A stretch of DNA of 64,000 nucleotides from Stramonita haemastoma (GCA_030674155.1 CM060322.1:56970994-57034993), one strand, 5' to 3'. Shown: positions 40,468 through 54,423, numbered from the stretch's first letter. Translations and numbers: made by a program. The notes: generated from the sequence alone by a model not told the origin.

Positions 40468-42643
40468 TTAAAAAAAACAAAAACAAACCGAAAAAATCAT
40501 TCATATAATTCATAACAAACCCCCCAAGAATCTGAAGGATGGACGATAGGGGAAAACAGATGGACGAAACACTTTGGCAGACAAGTTTAACAGCGGAGGA
40601 ACCGGACAAGGATGGACTGAAGAGAAACGACAGACAGCCCTGAGTTTTTCCACTGGGTAAGTGAGCAAGAGAACCGTGTCCTTTGAGGACTGAGCATCTA
40701 GCTCACCGAGATAAATACAGTGACATTACAGTACAGTCATTTCACAAGTCTTACATCTTTTAAACAGAAGCAATGTGCACATTTCACAAACCTACCTTTT
40801 AAACATCTTCAATTCCCCCCCCCCCCCCCTCCAAACACAAACAAAAACAGTCAGCATGATTATGGTGTAATGTCTTCACCCCAAGAACCAATCCTTTCAT
40901 GAATGTCAACAATACACTATCAGCGCAAAATGAACATATGAATTAAACCCCCAAAACAAATTGGCGATGCACAGAAAAATAGGCAATGACATTTCTCTGC
41001 AAAGCAGAAAGGAGTAAATACGAGTAAATACATGTGATGGGAGAAAATGGGCTGCATTAGTAAGAAACGTTACGAAAAAAAATCTCCATTCAAAAGTACT
41101 CTACATATTTATGTAAAAATTGGTAGTGGGGTGGGGATGGGGGTGTACCATAATAACCAAAGAAAAAATCCTGTTAGTGAACACACAACTCACCAGCAGG
41201 AAAACAAGACCAATGCATCAACCACTTGCTCAACACTGCTCAGCAGATGTATACCACAGTCAACTTCTTACCACAGGTCTCCCTCACACTATACAAGAGT
41301 CTGCTTATGATGTATATGTATATCGAATAAATAACATTCAAACCACATTCAATGAGAGTGGTAACCAGAGTAGATGTAAAAGGTTTTCCTTAGGTTTCTT
41401 TCAGTAATGCCAACACTTCAGATGGACTCTCATGAAACAGAAACTCTGCCGACCAGAACTGTGATGATGCTTCAGATCCTGGCAGTCCTGACATTCAGTA
41501 GCAGACACTTGTTGGTTGTGGGCTCATCACACTGTGCATGAGCAGCCTCCCTTAAACAGTTGGAGTTTGTCTTTTGTATTATTTGAAAATTTTGACAACT
41601 GCACTGAACAGTCTTTCCTGAATGTGCAAAGTTTCTTTCTCTCTCTCTCTTTATACTGAACTAGCAACATCTATACTTTTGACTGAAACAAAGCTGAATC
41701 CAAATTTCCACAACTGCAACAGTCTTTTCTGAATTTGCAAAGTTCTCTCTCTTTTTTTACTGAACAAATAACACTTGAACGTGTTTGCTTAAAAAAATCT
41801 GAATAAATTTTTTAAAAAACAAAAACCTGAAATTCCTTAATACTTACTTTTCATAAACAACCCCAACATCTGATTGCGCTACAAATGCAAAACAAAACAA
41901 TGCAATATCAACTGTTTTCATGTAACAAACTATATGAAGTTTTTCTCACTTTGTATGCCCACATGATATTTAAAAAAAGAAAAGAAAAGAGTACTGTAAG
42001 TAGCACACACATATCCCAATGAACACACACACACACACATGCACAGAGCAAGGTTCATGTTTTAAATTAATAACAAAAAAGAGATGAACACAATAAAGAT
42101 CAAGCCATGAAGGATAAAGACTGGACACAAGAGCAACTCTTTGGACAAGTCTGACAACAATAACAGATTCACAGGTTTTTCAGATAACAACGATAATGAC
42201 CGACTGTAACACACCCATCAATACACCACAAGCAAATGCACCAGATGAAAAACCAATGTACAACTGCTCTGTCAATGAGCACAACAACTTCTGAATATGG
42301 GTTGTAAATACAGAGAATGTTGGGTCACCCATCCCTCATTTCTTACAGTTTATACAACCCAACAAGGGGCTGGAATCAGAATCGGCTAGAGTGAACTTGG
42401 CAAGTATTCTGTATTTCATTCTGAGATCATCTACCTTATAGCACCTTGTGACTTCAACTTTCTATAAATTTCCACAGTTTTGAAAACTTGTGACACTTTC
42501 CTAGGAAGAAAAGGAGGGGGTATTCTCGTGACTATGCCTTCAGGGACATGTCAACAGGATGATCAATACAAGATCCCCGGCGGCCCTGTCTTGCAGTGGG
42601 CTACACCACCTTGAAGATCCTGGCTTTCAAGCACCACAGGCAA

Positions 42644-42645
<2 letters not shown>

Positions 42646-42726
<81 letters not shown>

Positions 42727-42732
42727 TGTGTG

Positions 42733-42794
<62 letters not shown>

Positions 42795-42822
42795 CTAGTG
42801 TGTGTGTGTGTGTGCGCGTGGT
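42646..42822. repeat. (GT)n array
   Basis: About 175 bp of near-pure GT with two TAGTG interruptions. Confidence 0.93.
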
Positions 42823-45800
42823 GATGTGTAGTGTGTGCATGGCAGTCGTCATGCACATGTGTTCTGTCCATCCCAGGAGTCAAGCAAAGAGTGTGAGCGC
42901 TGCAAGACAAATTTGATGTCTGGGTCCACAGAGTTGACTAATCGTCCCAGCTAAGAATGAGAACATTGAAAAGTGTTGCTATTACTGCAGGACACTGCTG
43001 CATTTACCTCTTGGGCCTTAGGGCGGGGGAGGGCACAGTTACAGCACTGAAACCGGTGAACACAGGTCAGCAACACACACCAACAGGTAGGGAGAGGGCT
43101 GCTGACAACATTCCATACTATCTGCTTACAGTGACGGCTGTTCTCATGTACTGGCTGGGTATAGACATTTCTGTGTGATTGTGACAGTACATGATTTTTT
43201 CGTTCCTCAACAATAAATATCAGCAATAAATAAATCACATGCTCCTGAGAACCATGCTGTTGTGTGTGTGTGTGTGTGTGTGTTTAACACCAAATCCTCC
43301 TGACCTGAAGGAGAAAGAGGAATTGTGTAGTTATATATATATAATCACATTCTTTCTGAGTAAATAGTTCAGCCCCACTTATTCATAGGGCACTGAATCA
43401 TAAGTCATGTATTAGTTAGTTAATACATGCACACACCACCCCCCATGGAACCTGCTCGAGTATCAAGACATAAATATACATGTATGAACTGATCATACAT
43501 TTTTCCTGCCTGCGTATGAATCGAGGTCAATGCACACAATAAAAGGGAAACATTTCATACTGAATTACCAAGGAAGGCTTGGGGCTGTGATCCTGAGTTA
43601 AAAATGATTTGACTTCAAAGGGAAAGAATATCATACATAATCTTGTCTGAGAACATACTGGTTTTTAACCTGATTGTATTAATGGTCATTCTTATCCCAT
43701 TCCACCATGCAACATGAAATAAATCAAGAGAAAATATCTACACTCTACATTTTGTCAGTCAGGTGGATTGATATCACTTCTGCACTAAAGAATAAAACAA
43801 CACAAATTTGTACAAAGCCAATCCTTAGACAAAACATGCATAATTTTCTTTTCTTCCATCCAACAAGATGTTGAAGCACCCCCAAAACCATTCTTATAAA
43901 TATGTATTATAAAAACAACTTAACAAACACAACTTCTGCGACTGCAGTAACAGAGTTCAACTGTTTTAACATAGCTGTTTTTAAAAAATTCATAACCTAT
44001 AATCACATTTTTTCCTTCACTAAAAATCTTTTTTAAAAATCTTAAACCAAACAAAAGACCAACATATCCAGTAAATTTGATTTTCATGACTGCTTGGGTC
44101 ACAGGGAAATAGATGTATGTTTGTGTTAATTTTTTGAATAGTATACATGTAGGAAGAGAAGGGTCCACAAGCGCTTGGTCAGACAGTAAAAATTCATAAC
44201 AACAATAATGCCTCACCATTACTTCCAGGAGCCAAAGCAGCGACATTGCATTCTCATCATAAGCAGCTGTCTGTCCAAAACATATTTTCACTTGAATCTG
44301 TATTTGGCTTGCACTGTAGTAAGATATCACTCAATCATTAGGGCCAGCCTAATGACACAGTCACAGGTATTATCACATGTCAACGCACAGTAGTGTCCTA
44401 CTGGCCGAAGTAATGGAAGAGGAGGTGGAGGAGGAGGAAAAGGAAACTACAATGGAAGAAATGTACAGAGTTCTTTGTGTTCAGTCTGCCCAACACAGAA
44501 ACAAATGAGCAAGTACAGACCGCCCTCAACAACCCAACAGGTAAGCAACAGTTTGTATTCTACTTGTATATGTATATATCAACAGCAGCAGGATGATTTA
44601 AAGTCTGCAACCGGGAAAAACAACATTTACACATATATTTATTTACATTGTTTCCTCCTATTCACATTACCCACCTCCTACCCTCCCCACCCTTTCCCTT
44701 TAACTTTGTTGAGGCAACGACACTGTATTCTTCCTCCCATTAATTTTTTTCTTTCTTTTTCTTTCAGAACAAAACATTTCTTTTTGCTTTAATCAATGAT
44801 TTGATTCATGATGAGATGTGTGGACATGGTTACCCTAGAAAACCGAGGGTGGTGGTGGAAGCTATCTATTGGAAAACAAAATCATCAAAACAACATAACG
44901 AGGTGGGCTGTCAAACTGGCAACCTTTATACCACCATGAATTCGTAGCTCTTTCAAATAAACATCCAGGTGCCTAAGTGCTCAAGATAAATGGCATATTC
45001 TGAATGAATACAGACTTTTGTGGCATAACATTTGCAAACAATGCATGTGAAAATTTTTTTTTTTAACCCTTAAAAAAACCCCTAACCCTGACCAAAAAAA
45101 AAAAAAAAGGGTGACAGCTGTGTAAAGAGATATGGGTGGCAGGAGGGAAGGAGAACGTGGATGAGTAAGAAAACTGAAAGAGGAAACAAATTGTCTTCTT
45201 TCTTTTCTTTATAAATATAAAATATCGATCCAGCAGGCAGAGATAATTATCAATTACAACCATCCAACAAGCATCCCCAACAGCCCCCTTTTTCTTCAGG
45301 TAATAACATACACTTCCCCTGACACTATCCACCTTTTCCTTTACTGATTCATATAAAAATTTTGTACATAAAAGGCAGACCAGAAAACTATCACCCATAA
45401 AATACCATCCAATTTGCAAGCTATTTGCCACAGACTTTCAAAATTGAATGGGAAAAAAAACCCTTCGCATTTTGCCAATTCAAATAAGAAGGGTGTATAT
45501 GTTACATAGCCAAACTGACAACCTGAAAACAGTATTTTATAAAGAATCAACATGTTATCGACACTTTCACTACCTACTCCATACTTATAATGGCAACGCT
45601 AACCCAGGAACACTACCTGCCCACCTCCCTTTCCCCCCAACTTACTTCAGCTGAAATGTGGGACCCTTGCTTGTTTTTCTTCTTTATTTTCATAATTGTC
45701 CAAATTACAGATTTGTTCAACTTCTTTCAGTTTACCATGGAAAAGACAGCGACAAAGCCATAAAAAACAACAACAGCCAGAATCATTTTGCTCTTTTGGG

Positions 45801-45899
45801 CTTGTGAGACCTACTTTCTGCCCGACATGTTGAGTAAAAAATACTCCACGAACAGGTTAAGAAGAATTTTTCCCTAGCACCTCTGTCAGCACTAAAGAA

Positions 45900-46206
45900 C
45901 TCTGATGTGGCCTGGATGAAAGCTTGACACAATATGGACAAAAGATTGACAGAGTATATATGAAAGATTGACATGGCCTGGATGAAGATTGATATGGCCT
46001 GAATGAACGATTGACATGGCCTGAATGAAAGATTGATATGGCCTGAATGAAAGATTGACATGGCCTGAATGAAAGATTGACATGGCCTGGATGAAAGATG
46101 GCCACAGTATAGATGAAAGATTGACATGGCCTGAATGAAAGATTGACATGGCCTGAATGAAAGATTGACATGGCCTGGATGAAAGATGGCCACAGTATAG
46201 ATGAAA
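45900..46206. repeat. 22-bp minisatellite, 14 copies
   Basis: The unit starts gattgacatggcctgaatga; one copy is 21 bp. A variant unit with gatggccacagtatag recurs every fourth unit, giving an 88-bp higher-order repeat present twice at the right end. Confidence 0.95.
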
Positions 46207-48227
46207 GTTAAAAAGTCGTCCTCGTCGTTTTGGATCCTGTCACCAATATTCCCCATAAGACAACAAACAGAAACGCTGAATACTTTTTCCAAATGAGCTT
46301 GAGAAAAATAAGAAAGATACAAAAAAAAACCCTCTCTTTCCAGCTGAAACATTTCTGTCGATTTCAACCCACCCCCCGAATCAAACCAGCTGAAACGGTT
46401 TTCTGTAAACTCTGAAAGGGGTTAGCAGTTAATGAAACAGATTGTGATGGACTTTGTTAACAACTGTACTTTTTCACTTAACAGGGACAGTTTATACTAC
46501 AGCATACTGATGATACATGTCAACTTTCAGTCAGATGTCTAAACCTCCCTCACATGTACTCTAGCAGTAGGTACAAGAAATGCATCATCTTCGAACCATC
46601 CCCCTTTTACAAAGTTTGCCCAAACGAACAGACTGACCGCAAGTCCCTAGGCTGTAAAAGTTACAGCTGTTGCTGATCACTGACTGGCTTGGACACTGAT
46701 CCAGCTGAAATGAAAATGACTCCTCACCAAAACCTGTTAGGTTTTTTTCCCCTTTTTAAAACAACAACAACAACAACAAGCTGTTTAAACAAAACTTAGA
46801 AAATATATTCGCAAGCTGTACAAAGAAAAAAATACCATTCTTGGGTCATAAAGTGACGTACAGGGTCTGATATTTCACTCATTATAGCACTTTCATATTG
46901 CATCACAATATGCTGGGTAAAAACACTGGCCATTCTCAAAGGGCTTTAAAAAAAATATATATCATATACACTCACAGACCAGAAAAATTACCCCCCACCT
47001 GAAAAAAGAAAAACAAACAAAAACACTGCACTAGTGTGCTCTACCCAAGGAGTGCTACTACACGCCAATAAAAAAAATATCTATAGCTGAAACTGCATTA
47101 TGTGTTTCTTTTAACTTTAAGCCTTTCCCCCTCCCATTCATGTTCACTGAACAGACTAAGTGAATTCCAAAGTTTGTGAAAGATACCACAATACACCGTA
47201 CTGGAGACAAATTTTCCTTATCTATCTTAAAAAAAAAAAAAAAAAGAACAGAAAGAAGTCCCTTTAATCTAAAAGGCTGCCATACGGAACAAAAAATCTA
47301 TTCTTGTGGCCACCCCCTCCCCTCCCAACAAAACAAAAATAAACAACAAAACCAAAACCCCCCAGCAAACTACAAAACATCAACAACTCCAGAACACACT
47401 ACGTAAGCACTCTGTTTAGCCAAGTCTTTCATTTCACTAAAGTTCTTAATTCATGCACTTCGTTTCTAACCTTCTTTATACATGTCCGAATAAACTGTTA
47501 TTGAAAAGAACTTTGGGGGTATGGTAAAGGTGAGTATATATCCACAGTTTTCAGAATTTGTAGATAAATGACCAAAAAATATTGATAGTAATTAAAAATA
47601 AAAAAGGGAGAGCTTTGGGGTGTCTATTTTTTGTTTTGTTTGTTTTTAACTTAAAAAAAACTATTTTACATTAACCAAGTTCTTTAAAATACATCAGTTG
47701 TTACAGTCAAAACATGGCACACACTAAATCAAAACGACAACGGTGATGGCAGTGTTTAGTATTTAAAGTATTTACAGGGAACAACAACAACAACAACAGC
47801 AAAAGCAGCAACAACAACAACAACAACAAAAGCACATCAGTGCAAAACGACCAGTGATTATCAGTGTGGTATCAAATAAAACCCAATCACAAGTATGTTT
47901 CAAATTATCACTACTACCACCATCACCACCACCACCAGCAGGTTGTTTGATAAACAACAATAAAAAGAAACGTACATGTATATAATGTGCAACAGCTTAG
48001 GTTTATTCTGACTTAACAACAATTCATTACTTTTCAGCAACTCCTCTTTATGCCCCCAATCCCCCCACCCCAAAAAGAGAAAAAAACAACAAAAACTCCA
48101 ACCACACACACAAATTCAACCAAAAGCATCATCTTGTTTCTAACATGAGTACAAGTACCCCCCCCCCCCCCCCACTTCCTTATGAAACAAGTGTTCCTCC
48201 CTACCCCTATGAAACAAGTGTCTTCAA

Positions 48228-48258
<31 letters not shown>

Positions 48259-48764
48259 TAAGTGTACATTATCTATGTACTTTTTAATGACAAGAAAAAA
48301 TGGATGATTTATTTTCCACATTGTCATCATTCACACTCACAGGTGAAACTTGCAACAGTTAAAAAAAAAAAAATTACAACCCATGGGGTTAGGTTGCCAA
48401 AATTGTACCTCTTTCTCTTAATTAGAGTCAATAAAGTACTGTGTTCATGCAATGGATTGGAAAATTTATTTTCAATACCAATCCAAATTACAAGGGTTTA
48501 AAATAATTTATTTTAAAGAATCTTTGTAAAAACACTTGCATGATTAACTCCTTCCAAAAAAAGAAGACATCACTGTCAAGCAATTCTCTTTTCAAATTCA
48601 TCAATTCACTTACGCTTCATTTTTATATTCACATCTAATTTTGTGCATATGACCTTTTTTTTTTTTAAACTCCACAAACAGAAAAATAAAAATAATCTAC
48701 TTGGATTAAAAAAAAAATGCTGTGCAAAATTGCTGAAGAATTAAGAGGGAAGTACTATGTTACA

Positions 48765-49052
48765 CGCCGCCGCTGTAGTCTACTGGTTACGTCATTGGAC
48801 TCGTAATCTGAAGGTTGCGGGTTCGATCCCAGCTTTCGGCTATGGGGTTGTGCCCTTGGAAAAGGCACTTTATGGCTATTTTCTCACCCCACCCAGGTGT
48901 AAAAGGGGTACCAACCTTGTGTTGGGGGTTAACCCTGCGATAGACTGGCGTCCTATCCAAGGGGAGTCTATGACTCTCAGTCGCTTAACGCCACAGAAAC
49001 CGGGATAAGCACTGGCCTGATGAGCCTTAGGCTCGGGATAGACTTTAACTTA
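48765..49052 (+). repeat. SINE-B with perfect 11-bp target-site duplication
   Basis: It matches the 9293 copy almost base for base: TAGTCTACTGGTTACG (box A), GGTTGCGGGTTCGATCCCAG (box B) and the same end. It is flanked by actatgttaca at 48754-48764 and 49053-49063. Confidence 0.92.
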
Positions 49053-51102
49053 ACTATGTTACATGTAATGAGTCTGGTTTGAAGCTGAGCCCTTGGTTGA
49101 AGCAAATGGTTTTGGATAAGTGCAAAGGAAATTTAAAAAAAAATTATGTACATTTACATTTCTGAGAAAACTGCAATACCAAAAGTACTGCAAACACATA
49201 TTATGTAGACATAGTAAACTAAAAAATAGAATCCCCTTGTTTATTCATGCAGTACATGGGTTTTAACAATAATGAGGTGAGTTAAGAAAAAAAAGAAAGA
49301 AAGAAAGAAAAAGGGATGATGCCAAGCTGACTTAAAGCACTCTCTTTAATAATGGACTACAATTTAATTCGGAAGTAGATTTACACATTCTCTTACAAAC
49401 CCCCCCCCCCCCCCCCCCCCCCAAAGCAAACAACAAAAAAAGACCCAAACAAACAAAACCAAAAAAAAAAAACCAACCCAAGAAAGAGCAACCCAAAACA
49501 GAACCCTGAAAAATTATCAAAAGGAGAAAAAGTCTGCTCAAACTATTGAAAATCAGAGTTTCCATATTTGCATCATAATCCAGTCATAACAGACTTTCTG
49601 GCTTGCTTTTGTTTGGTCATACAATAAATCAGACTTTGGGGAAACAAAAATGTCTTTCCTTTGACTTTTTTCACTTAATCTTTTTTTCTTGTTTCTTCAC
49701 CTTGGATGGTTTTTTCTCTTGAATGGCAACAGAGTTCTCCAAAGCAAAAGTCTATTCAGTATTATTATTAAGAAAAACAACAACAACAAACCTCTAAAAA
49801 CAGCAGTGTGACTTTCTACTCTTGCTTACCATATCTGGGCCATCTCCTTGATGTGAATTATCATGACAAATTACTGGAGATAATCACGTTCTTCTCCCCT
49901 GATTATCAATCAAATGTCAAATTTGTTCATGCATTTTAGAAAATTTCCAATAATAACTTCTTAGAGCGTGTAATAGGGATATGACAAGGATGTGGTTGAC
50001 CTGTCAGATGATATGGTGAGTGAATTATCAATAGTGTACATAAAGATGCATGCGTTTTATATACTTTCTCACACACAACACACTAAAAAGGCGAAAACGC
50101 ACAACAATTTTATAATAATGCTTTTTGCACACACGTTAATGAAATAACACGATCTGAATACATGCAAAAAACCCCAGTGTACCTCATTTAAGTATTAAAA
50201 AAAAAAATCAATCACAGCTGTATTCTATACTTTTCAATAAAAAACCAGATTGTGACTGATATCAAATACATTTACAAAAGCACCGTCTGTTGCTTGACAC
50301 TGAAAAATGTTCTGATACCAGCTAAGACTCCTAAACTTATCATGATAGTTAGACAAAGGTATCTGGTTATCTTGAGTGTACGATCACTCAGAATAAAAAG
50401 GAAATAAGTTTATTCAACTCATGTATGTATGCATGCATACACGCCACACACACACCCACACACACACAACAGACAATATCAGAAAGAACACCTTCAGAAA
50501 TCAAATACTGATATAAATATATATTAAAAAAAAAAAAAGAAGCCATTTATAGCTGTCCCTTCACCTTTCTTTACTATCCCGCTGTACAAAAGACTAACAA
50601 AGGCGAAACATCAGTCTGTCAAATTAAATCATGTATTCATAATCGTGAAAACCATAAGAATGAGAGCATGTGGACGTCAAATCAAAATCAAACTGCTAAC
50701 TTAAATTGAATGAATGAATAAAGATAATAATAATAATAATCTGACAGGTGCCTTTTCTTCTTACAACTAAGTACTTATAAAGGAGTGGACAGGGGGTCTC
50801 TGCTTTTAGAACCAAACCATAATTTCTTTGACAACTAGCATCTTACCTCTCTTTTCATTTCTAGATGAAGTGTAAAAAAAAAACCCCGAGTTTTAAAACA
50901 CACACACAATAAAACATGCCAAGAGAAAGTTTTGCTACTTTTGCCATCAAGCAAATAATGAGGAAGACAAAAGGACTGGGCATCTCATTACAAAATGCCA
51001 CACGTGTCAATGAAGCACAAAAAAGTCACCATCCCAATGTTACAAATAAAACTTGATCTAGACATATGTTGTAAAGTATCACAAGCTGGCTGGTTTCTTT
51101 TA

Positions 51103-51105
51103 ATT

Positions 51106-51178
<73 letters not shown>
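51103..51178. repeat. (GT)n array
   Basis: Pure GT followed by a G/A-rich block, about 500 bp downstream of the minus-strand gene's stop. Confidence 0.93.
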
Positions 51179-51180
<2 letters not shown>

Positions 51181-51681
51181 GAGGGAGGGGGGAGGGAAAA
51201 AATGAAGCAGGAGGGAGGTGATAGACACAGGGATGGAGACAACACAGAGGAAATGTATTGTGCATGTACATCGATATTAAAGGTTGTTAAAACAGCACTC
51301 AAATGTTGTAAATAAACTTTTCTGCAGTAAATGTCATTCTAAAACACCCCCCCCCAAAAAAAAAACACAAAACAAACCCAACCCCCCTTCCCCCCCCCCC
51401 CAAAGAAAAAAAAGATGACATAAAGATCAATTTGCAAGATCTCACAACTAATGATTACACATGATGTTGTCTGAAGGAACGGCAATGATCTTGTAATCCA
51501 TACTAGAGAAAAGGATTAAAGACATGAAAACATCTCCAAAATGTCTGGGAACAGATCTGCTTACAGTTATAAAAATTCAGTCTGCCTCTTTTTTACTGCT
51601 GCTTTTTACTACATATCCTGATATTATATACAGAAAACATCTTGTTTGAAAACAATCATCCATCCATGACACATCTTCTCC

Positions 51682-54292
51682 CTACTTTGCTAACTTGGCT
51701 TTGTTAGCCACAATCATTTTCCTGATAAACATCTCCAGTTTGTCGGACGAGTGTGACAGAATCTGGGTCAGGGACACCGTGAGATCGGGCAACAACAGCT
51801 GGAACAGGGAACACACTTTGCTCTTGAAGTCTTCCAGGACGTGTCCTGGGGAGCTGCACAACACGACTTGAGGTGAAAACACGGGTACCATTTCGTTTTG
51901 TTCCAGGGACAATGTCTGGAACATGCTGTTCAAACTGGCACAGTCTAGCACAATTTCTTCTGAGGTAGAGCGTTCCAAGGACAGGATGATGTCATCAATG
52001 ATGCTAACAAAGGCCCGTGATTCCGGGGCCAGGCCAATCAGATGAGGCTGGAGACGCGGGAAAAGAATGCACAGAAGTTCACGGGTCACAGTCTGAAGGC
52101 GAGACAGTTCCATCGAAACGGGGACAAAACTGCTACTGTCTTGCAGAGGAACACCTTGCGTAGGAACTGCTGCCACATCCCCTCCTAGCGAAACCGTATT
52201 ACGCCGCAGCCTTTTCTCTCTGGGTTTACCACTGTTGTTAGTTACATGGTGCACACCACTTTTCTTGCTGACTTTAGGTGGTGAAACCACTCCCCTGCTT
52301 CCTGCAGTGCAGGCCTGCTGTTCGATGCTGTCTACCACTGGGGCTGCCACCGCTTTGTCGTCTTCACCAGACTTCTGCCTCTTTCTAAGCCGTGACAGTA
52401 TTTCCGCATTGTCCACCGTGTGTCTTTTCTTCTTTGCTGACACAGTTTTGGGCACAGACTGGGGTTTTGTGGCCAGCTGTGCAGAGGGTGTTTCTGTCCT
52501 GCCCTTGGTCCTGATTTTGATGATGATGCCTGGCTTATACTCACCATCATACTTGCTTAGGGCTGGCGGGCTGACCGTTTCAACCACAGCCGTCTCCCAG
52601 TCTATGTTGCTGGTAAAGTCACACACCTCGCTACGCCGCTTGCTTTTACTGGGTTTGCAACTCTCCTCTTGTTTGTGCAAGCTCAGCACTGGAGGACTGT
52701 CACGGCACTTTTCCTGAGAGTGAAAGTCATTGCTGCTTAAGACTGGGGGGCTGTCGCTGTACTTTGTGCAGGGAGAGGGGCGGCTACCGTGAGTGGCCTC
52801 TAGGGGCTCGGGTCCATAGCGAATGAGGGGAGGAGCTTCCTGCTGCATCCCCTCCACAGGAATGTCTTTGTCCTGGGAATGTTCTGAGGTCAACTGCTTC
52901 AACCGCGCCTCTTGCTCAGGCAGGGTCAACACAGGAGGACTGTCATGGTCACTCTGCGGCCCATCACCGGGCGTGGTCATCAGATCCAGACTGGGGGCCA
53001 CTTTCTCCAGGTCTGGCGCCTGGTCATCATCCAGACTGCATGCACGACTGACCAACGGGGTCCAGGGCTTCAACTTGCTGGGACAACTGACGGAGTGGGA
53101 CATGCTGACCGTCAGCTGGGAGGAGGTGCTGACAGCAGGGCTACGATCCTTGCTCATCAGATCCACTGACGGGGGCAAGCTGCGACAGCGACACACGAAG
53201 TGAGACGGGCTGGCCCCATCTTCATGATCTCCCAACACCGGGCACACGCGCTCCTCGATTTCTCCCTGACTAGCTGGTGAGATTGCACTGGGTGAGTTCA
53301 TGAACATGGAGGTACTGTCACACTCTGCCGCGCTCTCCTCTATCCTGGCCAAGATGTCGATGCTGGTCCTGTTGGGAGTCCGCAGCCCTAGGCACCCTGA
53401 GCTGCATGGGGACACTTCTCCCCAGGGCGACGCCTCGCCCCGGCTGGCTTCACTCCCCTTCCGTGCTCGCAACAACCTGTGGCATGCTGTTAGAAATTCA
53501 GACGTGAGTCTGGCTCCATGGGCAAGTCGAACTCAGGGCTGCGAACCACATCCACCTCTGGGCCTCTGGCTGCGATTGGGGAGTCAACCTGATTCAGGTG
53601 AGTCAGTTCTGTCAGTGCCGACTTGGACTCACAGGGAAGAAGAGTCTTTTCCTTGCTGCTGGATTCCTGCATGTCTTGACAGTTCAGCTTGTTGATCCTG
53701 TCCCCTGGCTCATTCGCTTGCACTTTGGGCATGGGCAGCTTTGTCTCCATGAGTTCAGATCCATGTTGTAACAATGGATAGCCGTCGTGGTCTTCATCTT
53801 TACCACCTGGAGCTTTCAAAGCTTGGTCCTTGACCCTGTTTTTAGAACCGTGTTTATTGTGCCTCTCTCGTTTGAAGTTGTCGGTGAGAGACTGGGTGAT
53901 CTGGAGGGCAGGGGGTGGTGGGGACCCCAGCTTGCGGTCTTCCCCTTCAGGAGGCAGGTCCACCATCTTCTGCAGGACAGGCATGTCCTCGATGTCCTCC
54001 TCCCTCCACACCTCCCTCTGGATCACAGGCATCTCCTCCTCCTCCTCCACCCGGTCCTCCTCCTCACTGCCCCCCTCCCCTGTCGTCGCTTGTCCTCTCC
54101 CCTCTCCACGTCCCCGCTCTCCATCCTCAGCCACTCTTCGAATTCGGTCTCGAAGGACATGGCGCCTTGAGCACGTCTCCCCCCTTCCTCCATCACCTGA
54201 CCAGCTGTCTGCTCCCTCTCTCTCCCTCCTGTCTTCAGACGTTCTGATCTCTGTAGGGTCTCTGAGAGAAACTGCTTTCCTGGCCACAGATC
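51682..54292 (-). CDS. Unrecognised protein, large terminal coding exon with DSPPVL repeats
   Basis: The acceptor TGTGTGCAG is at 54293 and the stop at 51684-51682. Coding potential runs through three frames in order. The first is DLWPGKQFLSETLQRSERLK to FETEFEEWLRMESGD. The second is acidic, with VEEEEEMPVIQREVWREEDI. The third is a 597-codon frame ending MFIRKMIVANKAKLAK. Each step matches one missing base, near 54070-54075 and between 53490 and 53538. The joined product would be about 870 residues. It is mostly polar and disordered-looking, with DSPPVL three times, VSPPAL once, and MPVIQ, MPVLQ and YPLLQ. A folded-looking C-terminus (about 150 residues, RLQTVTRELLCILFPRLQPH onward) follows basic clusters (KSKRR, KKKR, RLRKRQK, REKRLRR). 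A nuclear role is only a guess. I do not recognise the family. Earlier exons were not found. Confidence 0.72.
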
Positions 54293-54382
54293 CTGCACAC
54301 ATATTTATATATACAGCGTCAGTGTTAATCATGCCAGTTTGAAGAACTGTGTGTGTGTGTGTCACTGTGTGTGTGTGTGTGT

Positions 54383-54423
<41 letters not shown>

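Larger units (their letters stand above)
37083..51681 (-). other. 14.6 kb without coding sequence, possible giant 3' UTR
   Basis: No splice-bounded coding segment was found on either strand. It is AT-rich, with A and C runs on the plus strand (T and G on the minus). It carries few transposon copies: one fresh SINE-B (48765-49052), a family D fragment (37560-37640), a 22-bp minisatellite and (GT)n tracts. At the far end, TTTATT at 37083-37088 is a minus-strand AATAAA followed by strongly GT-rich sequence. Many other AATAAA lie closer to the stop (e.g. near 50409 and 49240), so the true end is unknown. Confidence 0.4.

Noticed and set aside
45066..45090. Telomere-like aaccct units
   Set aside because: Only two or three imperfect units within an A/C-rich stretch.
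45783..46367. 194-codon minus-strand repeat protein
   Set aside because: The periodicity is that of the 22-bp minisatellite, and overlapping frames are equally open; kept as a finding, not a gene.
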